A stretch of DNA of 64,000 bases. Origin: Massilia sp. H-1 (GTDB lineage: Bacteria; Pseudomonadota; Gammaproteobacteria; Burkholderiales; Burkholderiaceae_D). Each line of letters begins with the position of its first letter. The stretch's first letter is position 1. The stretch is from positions 5,456,001-5,520,000 of the forward strand of contig CP087969.1 in assembly GCA_024703915.1 (NCBI GenBank), read 5' to 3'. The position numbers and the translations under genes are program-made. Below the pieces are notes generated by a model. The model saw only the letters and a list, made by a program, of their open reading frames with translations, was not told the DNA's origin and made no database searches. Below are positions 1 to 9,956 of this stretch, piece after piece.

Positions 1-500
1 TCGGCGCGGCCGTCGAGCAGCACTTGCAGGGCCAACTGCAGGCCAAGGGTTTCGTGCGCGCGCCCTGGTGCTGCGCCAGCTGGGCCAGTCGAAGGTCGAT
101 ATCGACGCCTTGCGTGCGCAGTTGCGCAGCGAAATGGCCGATACCCGGCTCAGCGCCGCCCCGGCGCCCGACCCCGCGCTCGCCGCGCTGCGCCAGCAAC
201 TGGCCGCCGCTTGAGCAATTCAAGGCCGCGCTGGGCGATCTGGCGCGCGAATTGATGGCGCAATACCCGGCCATCGTCAGCGTGTCCCTGGCCGACGCCA
301 GCCGCGCCGCGCGCGCGGCGCCGGACCAGGCGCCGCAGATGACGGCCACGCTGCTGCTGGCGATCGACGCCGATCCCGCGCTCGGCGAGGCCGATCTGGC
401 GCGCATCCGCGCCGGCCTCGGCGTGCGTTTTCCGGAGCGCACCCCGGACGTGATCCAGGCGGTCAAGGCTTGGCCGTGGCCGCGCCTGTCAGGAAGGGCG
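1..500 (+). CDS. C-terminal part of an unrecognised protein
   Basis: The reading frame enters from the left edge, so only the C-terminal part is present. Two frame breaks, near 65 and at the TGA near 214, must be bridged to follow it. Bridged, it reads as an acidic, Ala-rich, probably helical protein (segments ALVLRQLGQSKVDIDALR and LARELMAQYPAIVSVSLAD). The frame runs on past 500, but the ligase gene begins on the other strand there and the composition becomes shadow-like, so the end is approximate. I do not recognise the family. It converges on the leftward operon. Confidence 0.4.
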
Positions 501-1688
501 CGCGCCGGGCGCGGCCGCGCTGAACATTTCACTGGCCACGCGCGCCAGGTCGTTCATGCCGGAGCGAAGCGTCGAGATGGTCGGTCAGCCAGCGGGCCTG
601 GCCTCCGCGCTGCAGCAATTGATGGATCAAGCGGCACGCCTCGGGGAAATCAGGGTCGGTGCTGCGCAGGCGCAACCGTTCCAGGTCGTCCGCCACCGCC
701 CGCACCACACTGAGCTCGGCGCCCGTTTCCCGGATCAATCCAGCTGGCATCGACGCCTTCCTTGGCGGCATTGAAGCGATTCCAGCGGTACAGATGGGCG
801 CTCGCTTCAGTAGGCCAGCGGCCGGGACTGGCGTGCACTTCCTTGCACAGTTCGCGCGTAGCAGGCCAGCGCGGCCGCGTAGGACGGGTGCAGCGGGGTG
901 TCGAGCACGCGCAGCTCGATCGTGCCGTACTCGGGCTTGGGCCGCACATCCCAGTAAAAGTCCTTGATGCTGTGCACGATGCCGTGCGCGGCGAGCAGGC
1001 TGAAATGCTGTTCGAATTCGGCCCAGCTGCGGATGTGCGCGGGCAGGGTGCCGCTCATGGGGAAGGCGCCCACCACATTGCTGCGCGCGCTGCAAAAGCC
1101 CGAGCGTTCGCCCTGCCAGCACGGCGAATTGGCCGACAGGGCGATGAACAGCGGGGCGCGCTGGGTGAGCCAGGCGCACACGCGGATCGCCTCGTCGGCG
1201 TCAGGGAATGCCGATGTGCACATGCATGCCGAACACCGTGAACAATTTGGTGAGGTAGCCGAACTTGCGGGCCGAGGCGCGGTAGCGCTCCTTGGGATAG
1301 ATGCGTTGCTCGTTCCACTTCTGGAACGGGTGGGCGCCGCCGCCCGAGATGGCCGCGCCCACCTGGAACGCGGCGCTCTGGACGCAATGGCGGATTTCCT
1401 CGAGCTGGGCGGCCGCCTCGGCAAAGCTGCCCAGCACCGAGGTGGCCACTTCGAGCATCGAGGTGGTCACTTCCGGGGTGGCGACCCAGGCCTTGGTCTG
1501 CAGGTCGAGCAGGCGCAAGATGTCGGGCGCGGCTTAGGCATCAGGTCGTAGCTGAGGCGGTCGAGCACCATCAGTTCGAGTTCGATCCCCATCGAGCCCA
1601 TGGCCGAGGCGGCGAACGGCGGCAGGAAAGCCGGGCCCGTGCCCGCGTTGGCCTGGGCCTGGGCCAGGCCGATGGCAGCGTCAGTCAT
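489..1688 (-). CDS. Carboxylate-amine ligase, YbdK / GCS2 family (frame-broken)
   Basis: ATP-dependent carboxylate-amine ligase of the glutamate-cysteine ligase type 2 (YbdK) family, which joins an amino acid carboxylate to an amine; the substrate here is unknown. Recognisable segments in order are the N-terminal GIELELMVLD (ATP/Glu-site motif), then ISGGGAHPFQKW, then FGMHVHIGIPD, SANSPCW and YGTIELRVLDTP. The C-terminus reads LYRWNRFNAAKEG and ends at TGA. About 400 codons is close to the usual 370-380. At least three frame breaks (near 1535, 1205 and 810) are probably sequencing lesions. The ATG overlaps the stop of the upstream antiporter gene (ATGA), so the two are translationally coupled. 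It is the last gene of the leftward operon. Confidence 0.8.
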
Positions 1689-2887
1689 CGTGTTCCTCGT
1701 GTGCTTCGGTGGCCACCTTCCAGGCCCCACCAGGTCAGGGCCGGGGCGATCAGGACATTGAGACCGAGCAGGGCGGCCATCAGCTGGGCGGCCCCAGGCC
1801 CCAGGCCGGGGTGGATGGCCAGCGTGTTGTCGACCATGAGCGTGCCGAAACTGACCAGGGAGCAGGTCGACAGGGCCAGCGCGCGCTTTTTTTGCGCGCC
1901 CCACGCGCCGCTCAGGCCGAGCGCCAGGCGGGTCGCCCCCATGCGCAGCAGCAGCAGGAGCAGGGCCAGCGCCAGCGTCGGCAGCACCATCATTTGCCCC
2001 AGCGGCACCAGGGCGGCCGAGACCATGAACAGCATCAGATAGCCGATGTCCTGGGCCGTCTTCAACTGGGCCTGGAACACATTGTCGCGCCGTTCGGCGT
2101 TGCGCAGGAACAGTCCCATCAGCAGCAGCGACAGCAGGGCGCTGGCGCCGCTCACCGAGCACAGGCCCAGGTCCATCAGCAGCGCCGCCAGCAGCATGGG
2201 CGGGCGCTGGCAGCGCCGCGCGGCTCACGCGGGTGGCGATCGCGTACAGGGCGTAGCACAGCACGGCCAGGACGGCCCCCAGCGCCAGGCGCCCCAGCTG
2301 GTTGCCCAGTTCGTGGACCATGTAGGCCCGTGCTTACTGCCGCTTTGAGCCAGGCCAGCGAGGGCGCCATGGCCAGCAGCACCAGCACGCAGCCCAGCCC
2401 GACCATGTTGGCGCTTAAGGAAGGTGGCGATCCCGCTGGCATTGGCGTCGGCCACCATCGAGCCGTAGATGATGGGACTGGCCGCCATCAGGATCACGGC
2501 GATGAAGGCGGCGTCGGGCAAGGGCATGCCGAACGCGGCCAGGCAGGCGAAGGCGGCCAGGCCGCGCAGCGCGCACGCCAGCGTCAGGGCCGCCCCTTCG
2601 CTGCCGCTGCGCCACAGCCATTGCACGTCCATCTTGCGGCCCACTTCGAACAGGACCAGGGCGGTGGCGGCGTTGACCAGTTCCTGGAATTGCGCCAGCA
2701 AGGCGCTGTCGACCAGGCCCAGTCCGCTCACACCCAGCAGCAGCCCGGCCACCACGGCGCCATACAGCTTGGGCAGGCCGCGCGCGGCCAGCAGCAGTCC
2801 GATCAGTTGCGCCAGCAGCAGGCCGATGCCGAGGATGGCCAGCGGCGAGAGCAGCCATGGCGCCAGGCGCGACAGGCTATCGTTCAT
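1685..2887 (-). CDS. Cation:proton antiporter, CPA2/Kef-type (frame-broken)
   Basis: Inner-membrane monovalent cation:proton antiporter. The sequence is almost wholly hydrophobic helices: it opens with LLSPLAILGIGLLLAQLIGL and has a conserved LVLFEVGRKMD segment after the third helix. It continues through AAFIAVILMAASPIIYGSMV and ends with helices such as LMLFMVSAALVPLGQMMVLP. About 400 aa matches CPA2 membrane domains without a C-terminal RCK/TrkA-N domain. Breaks near 2413, 2334 and 2200 split it into pieces. The start codon lies inside the 3' end of the upstream exported-protein gene and the stop overlaps the ligase start, so it belongs to the same tightly packed operon. The ion is not predictable. 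Confidence 0.75.
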
Positions 2888-3885
2888 GGGGCTGGCCCAG
2901 GCGCCGCGCCAGGGCGGTCAATTCCTGCTCGATCGTGGCGGCCGTGGCGGCGCCATTCTGTCCGGCCTGCAAGGTGCCGGACACTTGCACACGCACGGCG
3001 CGTGCGCCATCGGCCGTCAAGCAGCCACAGCTGGCCGGTGATGCCGCCCTTGTCTTGCCAGACCGCCAGGTAGCGCGCACGCGCGCCATCGGCGCCGGGC
3101 AGGTCGATCAGGCGGAACGGCACCAGCCAGCTCGCCTCGGGATAGCGCCGCGCCAGCTGGACCTGCATCGCCGCGCCTGTTCCGAGGCGCGCGTCTTCGC
3201 GCGCGTAAGCGAGATGGAAGTTCGGTTCGGGCGGCAATTCGGCGATCAGGCGCAGGCACACGCCATCGGCTTGCCAGCGCAGCGATTGATTGCTGCGTTC
3301 GCCGGGCCGCCCCTGCAGCTGCGCTTCCCAGGCTTGCAGAATCGGCGCATCGATGGGGGGATGCGATGGGGGCGCCGTGCGTTTTTCGAGGACCGTGCGC
3401 AGCAGCTGCTGCCAGCGCCGCACTTGCCAGGCGCGCGTGGCGCGGCGCGGCGACGGGGTCCATTCCCATTCGCGCGCCTGCCACACGGCGCCCTCGCCCA
3501 GTTCCGAGCACCGCCAGGCGCAGCGGGTCGGTGCTTAGGCGGCGGCGTTGCCGGTCCACTGGGTTTCCCACGCGGGCAGGGCGGGCGCAGCCAGCCAGCC
3601 TGGCGCGCTCCCAGGCCCACCAGCGTGCTTAAGCGGCGCCACGCACCCGGCGGCGGGCGGCGGCTCGGTTCCGGGCCCGCCAGCGCCGCAACTGCAGGCG
3701 GCCGTCCCAGGCGCACAGGGGCGCCTGCTCGTCCCAGCCGGCGGGGCGCGGCGAGGGCGGGCAGGGCGCGGCAAGTGCTGCCCAGCGTCTGCCCCGGCAG
3801 GTCCGGGGCCAAGGCACGCTTCGGCGCTGGCCCCACCGGCCAGCGCGCACAACAGCGCCGCTGTCGACCATGGCGGCGCCTTCAT
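2877..3885 (-). CDS. Exported hypothetical protein (frame-broken)
   Basis: The chosen start gives a clear signal peptide (MKAPPWSTAALLCALAGGAS, then AEA), so the product is probably periplasmic. The body (about 335 codons) is rich in Trp and Arg, with segments such as WQVRRWQQLLRTVLEKR, ASWLVPFRLIDLPG and RYLAVWQDKGGITGQLWLL. The C-terminus reads TIEQELTALARRLGQPHER. I do not recognise a domain. Frame breaks occur near 3628, 3535 and 3020. It overlaps the genes on both sides by a few bases, so it is part of the DUF5985-antiporter-ligase operon; that context suggests an envelope or ion-homeostasis role, but no more. Confidence 0.55.
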
Positions 3886-4172
3886 TCGGGCTCCCGCAGG
3901 GGCTGCTCGCCGCCGGCGCCGGTTCTTGTCGATGATCGCCACCAGGATCAGCACATACGCGCACAGGCGCGGCAGATAGAAGGCGGGACTGTCTTCGGCC
4001 CCCGCCACGCTCAAGCCGAGCAAGATGCGGTTGGCCGCCTCAAGGGCGAAGGAAATGGCGAAGAACAGGAAGAATCGGTCGTGCGCTGCGCCAGAAGCGC
4101 AGGAAAATCAGGGCCACGACCAGGGTGACGGCGGCGGTGGCGCCAGGCCAGCAGGGCATTGAGCTGCATCAT
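3883..4172 (-). CDS. DUF5985-like small membrane protein, second copy (frame-broken)
   Basis: Small integral membrane protein of about 95 codons starting MMQLNALLA. Its last helix (LPRLCAYVLILVAIIDKN) ends in a run of arginines, the typical inside-positive end. The middle part is frame-shifted, but the strand also encodes FFLFFAISFALEAANRILL-like sequence between the two ends. It resembles its upstream neighbour, so the pair looks like a tandem duplication within the DUF5985 family, whose function is unknown. The ATG overlaps the upstream stop (TGATG), and its own stop overlaps the next ATG. Assignment rests on hydropathy and resemblance to the neighbour. Confidence 0.55.
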
Positions 4173-4430
4173 CAGTCTTCCTCCCACACCAGGCCATAGA
4201 TCAGCGGAACGAGGGCGATCAGACCGACGACCAGGCGCAGCGTCAGCATGTCGTACTGGGGAAACACGACGCGGTCGAGTACCAGCAACAGATTGTTGAC
4301 AAACATGCCGCAGAAGCACAGGCCGCTCCACAACTGGAGCGACAGGCTGCGTCCTGCGATAGCCGCGCAGTAACAGGAATGCGCAGGCAAAGGCGGTCAA
4401 TGCGCACAGCGTATAAATGGCAGGCGCCAT
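4172..4430 (-). CDS. DUF5985 family small membrane protein
   Basis: About 85 codons: MAPAIYTLCALTAFACAFLL, then LLRGYRR, LWSGLCFCGMFVNNLLLVLD, and a final helix ending LVPLIYGLVWEED. Three hydrophobic segments with an Arg-rich cytoplasmic loop fit DUF5985. One frame break sits in the RGYRRT loop near 4360, in a short run. The start lies directly after the stop of the winged-helix-like gene upstream. Function is unknown; conserved pairing with a second DUF5985 gene suggests the two act together in the membrane. Confidence 0.7.
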
Positions 4431-4431
4431 G

Positions 4432-4822
4432 TCAGGTGTCCCTTCGTAGGATGAAGGCGTCCGCGAACTGCTGTGCCTTCTTGCTGCTTTTGGAATGGAT
4501 GAGGTTGCTGATGCCGATCAGGTTGCGCGGATACAGGATGGCCAGCTGCTCGACCAGCTCCGCCACCACGGGCGAGGCCACGTGATACTGGAACTGGCCA
4601 GGCTGTCCGGGGGCGCCGCGGACCATCTGGGCCTGGCCCAGTTCGGCCAGCAGCGCGCTTGGCGCTCGGTTCGCTCAAGTACAGCCGTTTGGCCACCAGT
4701 GCGGCGTCCCACGCGCGGGCGGGGTCGGCGCGCAGCATCAGCAGCGCTTCCAGATACGGTACCGAGGGAATCGCCAGCAGCACGAAGCGCTGCAGCTCGG
4801 CCGGGATCGGGGCGCCGCTCAT
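4432..4822 (-). CDS. Small hypothetical protein, possibly winged-helix-like (frame-broken)
   Basis: About 130 codons, beginning MSGAPIPAELQRFVLLAIPS and ending SSKKAQQFADAFILRRDT. The frame is broken near 4660 (a GCTTGGCGC run). The first half (VPYLEALLMLRADPARAWD, LVAKRLYLSE) has the helix pattern of a small winged-helix module, and YHVASPVVAELVEQLAILYP could be a wing plus dimer helix. This is a pattern reading, not a family match. It is the first gene of the leftward operon, just downstream of the AT-rich region with two ATTTG-CAAAT palindromes, so a regulatory role for the operon is plausible. Confidence 0.5.
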
Positions 4823-5125
4823 GGTCTTGGCACGGCAGGCCGCGCTGCCGGGTCAATCCGGCAGCCATGGCTGGCTTGCCGATCGGGATGCGGAAGTTTC
4901 ATGGGTGCATTATACATTTGAACAAATGTATCTGCGCGAACTTTATTTCAAACGGGCGCCAAAGCACAAATCAATTTGTACAAATATAATTTGCAGGCAA
5001 ATGCATTCCTGGTGCAAAATGGCGTTGCCAGCAATGGGTCGTATCAGGCAAAACGCAATGCGATGGAGGTGGATTACCGGGCCTCATTGAGCCATGCCAG
5101 CCATGCTTGGGCTTTTTTTTGGGGC
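4823..5125. promoter_or_regulatory. AT-rich intergenic region with two ATTTG-N2-CAAAT palindromes
   Basis: An AT-rich island in GC-rich surroundings. Two 12-bp inverted repeats are visible: ATTTGAACAAAT at 4916-4927 and ATTTGTACAAAT at 4974-4985, spaced 58 bp centre to centre. A leftward -10 hexamer (TATAAT read on the minus strand, 4909-4914) adjoins the first, so a protein bound there would overlap the promoter of the DUF5985 operon. MarR-family regulators commonly bind short palindromes of this sort, and a MarR gene converges here from 5126. No gene is visible. Confidence 0.5.
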
Positions 5126-5680
5126 TTACAGATCGGCCAGGGGGATGCGCGCGGCATCGTCGTCGACCGCCAGCTGGGCGATCAGGGCGGCCAGATCGGT
5201 CTCCAGGCGCGCCAGGGTGGCGCCGTCGAGCCGTCCGAGGGCGTTCGGCAGCACGCCGGCGAACGGGGTGGGCGCCTTGTCGAGCACGGCGCGTCCGGCG
5301 CGACCGATGCGCAGGGCGACGGCACGCCGGTCGGGGCCGTCGCGGCTGGTCTCCACCAGCGACCGTTCGAGCAAGGTTTTGACGAGGTTGCTGGCGGTCG
5401 ACTGGTGAATGTCGAGCACGCGGGCCAGTTCGCTCACCCCGATCCCCGGCTGCTGCGCGATGACGCTGAGCGCCCATACCTGGGCCCCGCCGATGCCCGC
5501 TTCCCGCTCGACATTGCGAAAGTGGGTCTTGACGGCGTTGAACACGACGCGAAACTGGCGCAGCACCCTGGCCTGTGCCGCGAGATCGATAGGCGCAGCC
5601 AAGCGCTGATTTGGAAGAGGAAGACATCGTTGGATCATAGCGGAAATCAAGAGGGCGCGACAGGCGTTCCCCGAGCGCAC
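5126..5680 (-). CDS. MarR family transcriptional regulator
   Basis: Winged-helix regulator of the MarR family. The dimerisation helix is followed by the DNA-reading part (GVSELARVLDIHQSTASNLV) and the wing (ERSLVETSRDGPDRRAVAL), which has the DxRxxxL pattern of MarR proteins. Length is 170-184 aa depending on start. The longer frame has no good ribosome site, and the internal Met at 5638 (MIQRCLPLPNQ) is a likely alternative start. MarR proteins usually repress a nearby gene and respond to small phenolic or oxidative signals; the ligand is unknown. The ClC gene lies divergently next to it and may be a target. Confidence 0.8.
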   Translation of the reverse strand: MRSGNACRALLISAMIQRCLPLPNQRLAAPIDLAAQARVLRQFRVVFNAVKTHFRNVEREAGIGGAQVWALSVIAQQPGIGVSELARVLDIHQSTASNLVKTLLERSLVETSRDGPDRRAVALRIGRAGRAVLDKAPTPFAGVLPNALGRLDGATLARLETDLAALIAQLAVDDDAARIPLADL

Positions 5681-7000
5681 GGCGCACGGCCAGGCGCTCG
5701 CCTTGGGCGCCGCCCTGGTCGACTGGGAAGTGTGGCGCGCGCGCGGTGGTCAGCGCGGCGGCCGTGGCCGCGGGCCTGACCGTGGTGGCCTTCGCCTGGC
5801 TGTCGGAGCAGGCGCTGGCGCTGTTTTTCAGCCTAGGCCAGCGCGCCTGCTGGTGGGCGCCGCTGCTGTGGACGCCGCTGTGCACGGCGGCCATCGTCTG
5901 GGTCACGCGCCGCTATGCCATGCCGGCGCCATCTCTCCCGGCATTCCCCAGGTGATCGCCGCGCTCGACAGCGCAGTGACGCCGCACGAGCGCGGGCGTT
6001 TCGTGTCGCTGCGCCTGTCGCTGGCCAAGATGGTGCTCACGGCCTGGGGTCTGCTGGCTAGGCCTGTCGCTGGGCCGCGAAGGGCCCTCGGTGCAGATTG
6101 CCGCATCGGCATCATGCTGCATGCCGACGCCTACCTGCCCGCCCGCAAGCGGGCCCTGGTGAGCGCGCACGGCATGCTGGTGGTAGGCATGGCGCGGCTT
6201 GCAGCATCGCGGCCGCCTTCAATACCCCGCTGGCCGGGGTCATGTTCGCCATCGAGGAGCTGGCCCGGACCCCGGAAAAGCGCAGCAGCGGCCTGATCAT
6301 CGCGGCCATCGTGCTGGCTTGGCGCGTGATCGCCGTCTCGGTGCACGGCAACGGCACCTATTTCGGCGTCATCCACGCCGCCCCGGTGGGCCTGGCGCTG
6401 CTCGGGCCCGGGCTGGCGCTGGCCTTGCTGTGCGGGCTGGTCGGCGGCGTCTTCTCGCGCCTGCTGCTGGCCTGCCTGGGCGGCCAGGGGCGCGACCGCG
6501 CCAGCGCGCTGCGCCGCACCCGCCCGGTCCTGTTCGCCTTCCTGTGCGGCGCGGCCGTGGCCCTGATCGGCGTGATCAGCCACGGCACCACCTTCGGCAG
6601 CGGCTACGGCGTCACGCGCGCCATGATCGATGGCAGCGGCCCGGCGCCGCCCATTTACGCCCTGCTCAAGTTCTGCGCCACCTGGCTCACCACCTGGGCT
6701 AGGCGTGTTAGGCCCGGCGTGTTCGCCCCCGCGCTGGCCATTGGCGCCGCCATCGGCAACGACGTGGCGCTGCTGGTGCAGCAGGCGCACGCGCCTACCC
6801 CTGATCGCGCTCGGCATGGTGGGCTTCATGGCGGCCGTGACCCAGGCCCCCTGACTTCCTTCATCATCGTCATGGAAATGGTGGACGGCCACGCCATGGT
6901 GCTCAGCCTGATGGCGTGCGCGCTGGTGGCGCGCGCCGTCGCCCGCCTGATCAGTCCGCCGCTGTATCCGGGCCTGGCGCGCATGCAGCTGCAAGCTTGA
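5640..7000 (+). CDS. ClC-family chloride channel/antiporter (frame-broken)
   Basis: Membrane ClC chloride channel or Cl-/H+ antiporter. The three signature loops are present: GSGIP-like (AISPGIPQVIAALDSA near 5928), GREGPSVQ near 6072, and GVFAPALAIGA near 6716. About 450 codons is the normal prokaryotic size. The start is uncertain because no in-frame ATG follows the MarR start region; a frame lesion near 5640-5760 is likely. Further lesions at 5833, 6057 (GCTAGGC for an expected Ala-Gly), 6697-6712 and 6794 all fall where GCCGGC or similar is expected. It ends 13 bp before the response regulator, so the two-component genes may be co-transcribed. Confidence 0.8.
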
Positions 7001-7013
7001 GGCGGGAACAAGC

Positions 7014-7677
7014 ATGCGCGTCCTGTTGATCGAAGACGATCCCATGATCGGCAAGGCGGTGCAGCAAGCCTTGCGCGACGCCAGCCACGCGGTCGACTGG
7101 GTGCGCGACGGCCGCAGCGCGCTCACCACCGCCGAGGCCGTGGACTACGACCTGGTGCTGCTCGACCTGGGCTTGCCCCAGCTCGACGGGATGGCCGTGC
7201 TGCAGGCCCTGCGCCGCGCCCGCAGCGCCGTGCCGGTGCTGGTGCTGACCGCGCGCGACGGCACCGAGGACCGGGTCGCCGGTCTCGACAGCGGGGCCGA
7301 CGATTACCTGGTCAAGCCGTTCGCAATCAGTGAATTGCTGGCGCGCATGCGGGCCGTGATGCGGCGCAAGGGCAGCGCGGCTTACCCCTGCAACTGACCA
7401 ACGGCGTGCTGGCGCTCGATCCGGCCACGCACGAGGCGCGCAATGGCGCGCTGGCCGTGCGCCTGACCGCGCGCGAATTTTCGCTGCTGCAGGCGCTGCT
7501 GCTGCGTCCGGGCGCGATTTTGTCGCGCGCCGATCTGGAGAACCGGATCTACGGTTTCAATGAAGAAGTCGAAAGCAACGCCGTCGAATTTCTGATCCAC
7601 TCGCTGCGCCGCAAGCTGGGCGCAGCCAGCATCAAGAACGTGCGGGGGTGGGATGGATGGTCGCGAAAGGGAAGTGA
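7014..7677 (+). CDS. OmpR/QseB-type response regulator (frame-broken)
   Basis: DNA-binding response regulator. The receiver domain (residues 1-120) has the acidic pair (LLIEDD), the phospho-acceptor Asp in LVLLDLGLPQLDG, the Thr in LVLTARD and the Lys in YLVKPF. The C-terminal winged helix (from about residue 130) has TAREFSLLQALLLRPG and VEFLIHSLRRKLG. It is closest in style to the QseB/PmrA group. Two frame breaks, at about 7380 and in the GGGGG run at 7643, are needed to reach the stop, which overlaps the kinase start (GTGA). It is the cognate partner of the downstream kinase. Confidence 0.88.
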
Positions 7678-9000
7678 GCTTTTCGTTGCGCTTCAAACTG
7701 TCGCTGTGGCTGTCGCTGGCGATCATCGCCACGGCCGCCGCGGCCTTACCTGTTTTCCTTTGTCGCCACGCTCGACGAGGCCCATGCGGTGCAGGACAAG
7801 CAGCTGGGCCAGACCGCCTTCCTGATCAGTAGGCTCGACGCGGTGCTTACCGCGCCGCTGGCGCGCGAGCGGGCCGGCGACCACGACTTCGACGCCCGCG
7901 TGGTGGTGCGCTTTCTGACCGGAGAAGGCGGCAGCGCCGCCGATCAGCGGCAAGCGCGCCGTTCTTTTCATGCCGGCGCTGGGCGACGGCTTGCAGTCGG
8001 TGCTGGTGGGCGGCGAGCATTGGCGCGTGTTCGTCAAGACCAATGCCAAGGGCGTGCGGGTGGCGGTGGCGCAGCAGACCCGGGTGCGCGATGCGGCCGC
8101 GCGCAAGAGCGCGCTGCGCACGCTGATGCCGATCCTGTTGCTGGTGCCGCTGCTGGTATTGCTGGTCAACGCGCTGGTGCGCGCCATGTTCAAGCCCATG
8201 CGCCGCCTGTCGGACGCGGTCGAGGGGCGCACCGAGCATGATCTGGGCCAGCTCGATGCCGGCGGCCTGCCGTCCGAAGTGCGCCCGTTCGTCGCCAAGA
8301 TCAACCAGTTGCTCGAGCGCACCGCGCGCTGAGCCTGCAGCGCCGCTTCATTGCCGATGCGGCCCACGAAATGCGCTCGCCGCTGACGGCCATGTCGCTC
8401 CAGGCCGAGCGCCTGGCCGAAGCACCGCCATGCCGGACGAGGCCAGGGTGCGCCTGGCGGCGCTGAGCGCGGGGTTGGCACGCACGCGCGAGCTGCTCGA
8501 CCAGTTGCTGGCGCTGGCGCGCACGCAAGACCCGGCCAGCCGTCCCGCCGAGCGGCTCGACCTCAATCTGGCCTTGCGCACGGTGCTCGAAGACCTGGTG
8601 CCGCTGGCCGAAGACAAGGATATCGACCTGGGCGTGATCGGCGCCGTCGACGCTGCGCTCGAAGCCCATCCGGTCGACTTGCACATGCTGATCAAGAACG
8701 TGCTCGATAACGCGATCCGGTATACGCCACCGGGCGGAAAAGTCGACATCACGCTGAGTTTGAGCGCGCCGGTCTGGTGCTGCTGCAGGTGGACGACACG
8801 GGGCCGGGCATCGCGCTTACGAGCGCGAACGGGTGTTCGATCCGTTTTACCGCGTGCTGGGCAACGGCGAGCTCGGTTCCGGGCTGGGGCTGGCGATCAC
8901 GCGCACCGTGGCCGACGCCATGGGGGCGCGCATCACGTTGGCGGACCGTTCCCCGCTGCCTGGCCTGCGGGTGCTGGTCACGTTCGCCGCGGCACCCTAG
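7674..9000 (+). CDS. Sensor histidine kinase, QseC/PmrB-like (frame-broken)
   Basis: Membrane sensor kinase starting at GTG inside the regulator's stop. An N-terminal membrane helix (FKLSLWLSLAIIATAA) is followed by a periplasmic sensor part, a second helix (LMPILLLVPLLVLLVNALV) and a HAMP-like linker (MFKPMRRLSDAVEG). The phospho-acceptor motif is FIADAAHEMRSPL. The ATPase N box is IKNVLDNAIRYTPPGG; the G boxes are VDDTGPGIA and GSGLGLAI. Length of about 440 aa is normal. Breaks near 7740, 7930, 8335, 8420, 8766 and 8816 interrupt the frame. The signal sensed is unknown. Confidence 0.85.
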
Positions 9001-9338
9001 TCGGACCGGGCGACCTGGTCGACCCAGCTCAAGCGGCCTTGCATTACATCGATTGTCGCCGGGGGCGACGCAGGCCGATTCACGGACGGCGCCAGGGGCA
9101 CGCCCTGGGCGGCGGCCAATCCCGCATGGGGCCGCATGTGAGCGGGATCGACTAACGCGTTTCCGTGGTGTGCGACCTGGTCGAGCAGCGCCAGGCTGTG
9201 TACCGCCATCGCGATAGCCGGTTTGACGGGATGGCTCGGGGTGGGCGCCGCTATGGCCGGGGCGGGCGGCGGGTAGAAGAACACGCCCCACACGATGGCA
9301 ATGGCCACGCTGAGGATGGCAAATGCGCCGTCGGACAT
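8997..9338 (-). CDS. Small membrane-anchored hypothetical protein
   Basis: A 113-codon frame. The N-terminal hydrophobic segment (FAILSVAIAIVWGVFFYPPP) would anchor it in the membrane, followed by an Ala/Pro-rich, probably disordered tail. No domain is recognised. It converges on the histidine kinase gene with a 4-bp overlap of stop codons. Coding is plausible because the frame is intact, but the tail is low in complexity and the gene could be spurious. Confidence 0.4.
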   Translation of the reverse strand: MSDGAFAILSVAIAIVWGVFFYPPPAPAIAAPTPSHPVKPAIAMAVHSLALLDQVAHHGNALVDPAHMRPHAGLAAAQGVPLAPSVNRPASPPATIDVMQGRLSWVDQVARSD

Positions 9339-9429
9339 GGCAAGCTCCTTTCTGCTGGTCGATTCTGCGGGAAACGCACAGCCTAAGGGGCGATACTTAG
9401 TGGTGGCTTAGCGGCCGCCTGGTGCCCGC

Positions 9430-9898
9430 CTACAGCCCCAGCGCGCTCAGGCCGGGATGGTCGTCCGGGCGCCGTCCGAGCGGCCAGCGCAGCAAGCGTG
9501 CGCGCTCGTCGATGGCCAGGTCGTTGATGCTGGCGTGTCGCAGCCGCATCAAGCCATCGTCGTCGAATTCCCAGTTTTCATTGCCGTACGAGCGGAACCA
9601 CTGGCCTTGTCCGTCGTGCCATTCGTAGGCGAAGCGCACGGCGATGCGATGGCCTTCGACAGCCCACAGTTCCTTGATCAGGCGGTAATCGTGTTCGCGC
9701 TCCCATTTCCGTTGAAGAAACGCTTCGATCTGGGCGCGTCCGACCGGAAACTCGCTGCGGTTGCGCCAGCGGCAGTCGGTCGTGTAGGCCAGGGCGACGC
9801 GGCCCGGGTCGCGCGAATTCCAGCCGTCCTCGGCGGCGCGTACCTTCGCGATCAGCTGGCGCGGGTGAAGGGGGAAGGGGCGGGCGGGTATCGGACAT
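9430..9898 (-). CDS. DUF1348 / NTF2-like family protein (frame-broken)
   Basis: About 155 codons of the nuclear-transport-factor-2-like fold, DUF1348 branch. Diagnostic stretches are VRAAEDGWNSRDPGRVALAY, then TDCRWRNRSEF, FLQRKWEREHDYRLIKELWA, RFAYEWHDGQGQWFRSYGNE and LMRLRHASINDLAI. The start is MSDTRPPLPP, with one lost base shortly after (near 9865). Members are small cytoplasmic proteins of uncertain, possibly hydrolase or isomerase, function. It lies downstream of the carboxymuconolactone decarboxylase gene but is separated from it by a terminator. Confidence 0.75.
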
Positions 9899-9956
9899 CT
9901 CGGTCTCCTGTCTTGTTGCCGATTAAAAAAAACCGGGCGCACGGCGCCCGGATCCA
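9899..9956 (-). terminator. Rho-independent terminator after the CMD gene
   Basis: On the minus strand a GC-rich hairpin (stem CCGGGCGC / GCGCCCGG, loop of 3) at about 9933-9951 is followed by a run of eight T (9925-9932). It is placed immediately after the stop of the carboxymuconolactone decarboxylase gene, a textbook intrinsic terminator for leftward transcription. Confidence 0.8.

Noticed and set aside
1709..3073. A 454-codon rightward frame across the antiporter genes
   Set aside because: It is extremely Gln/Gly/Arg-rich and lies antisense to clear membrane-protein segments; it is a high-GC shadow frame.
5095..5125. T-run with weak stem after the MarR gene as a terminator
   Set aside because: The only stem is about four base pairs and its T-run points rightward, where no upstream gene needs it; support is too weak.
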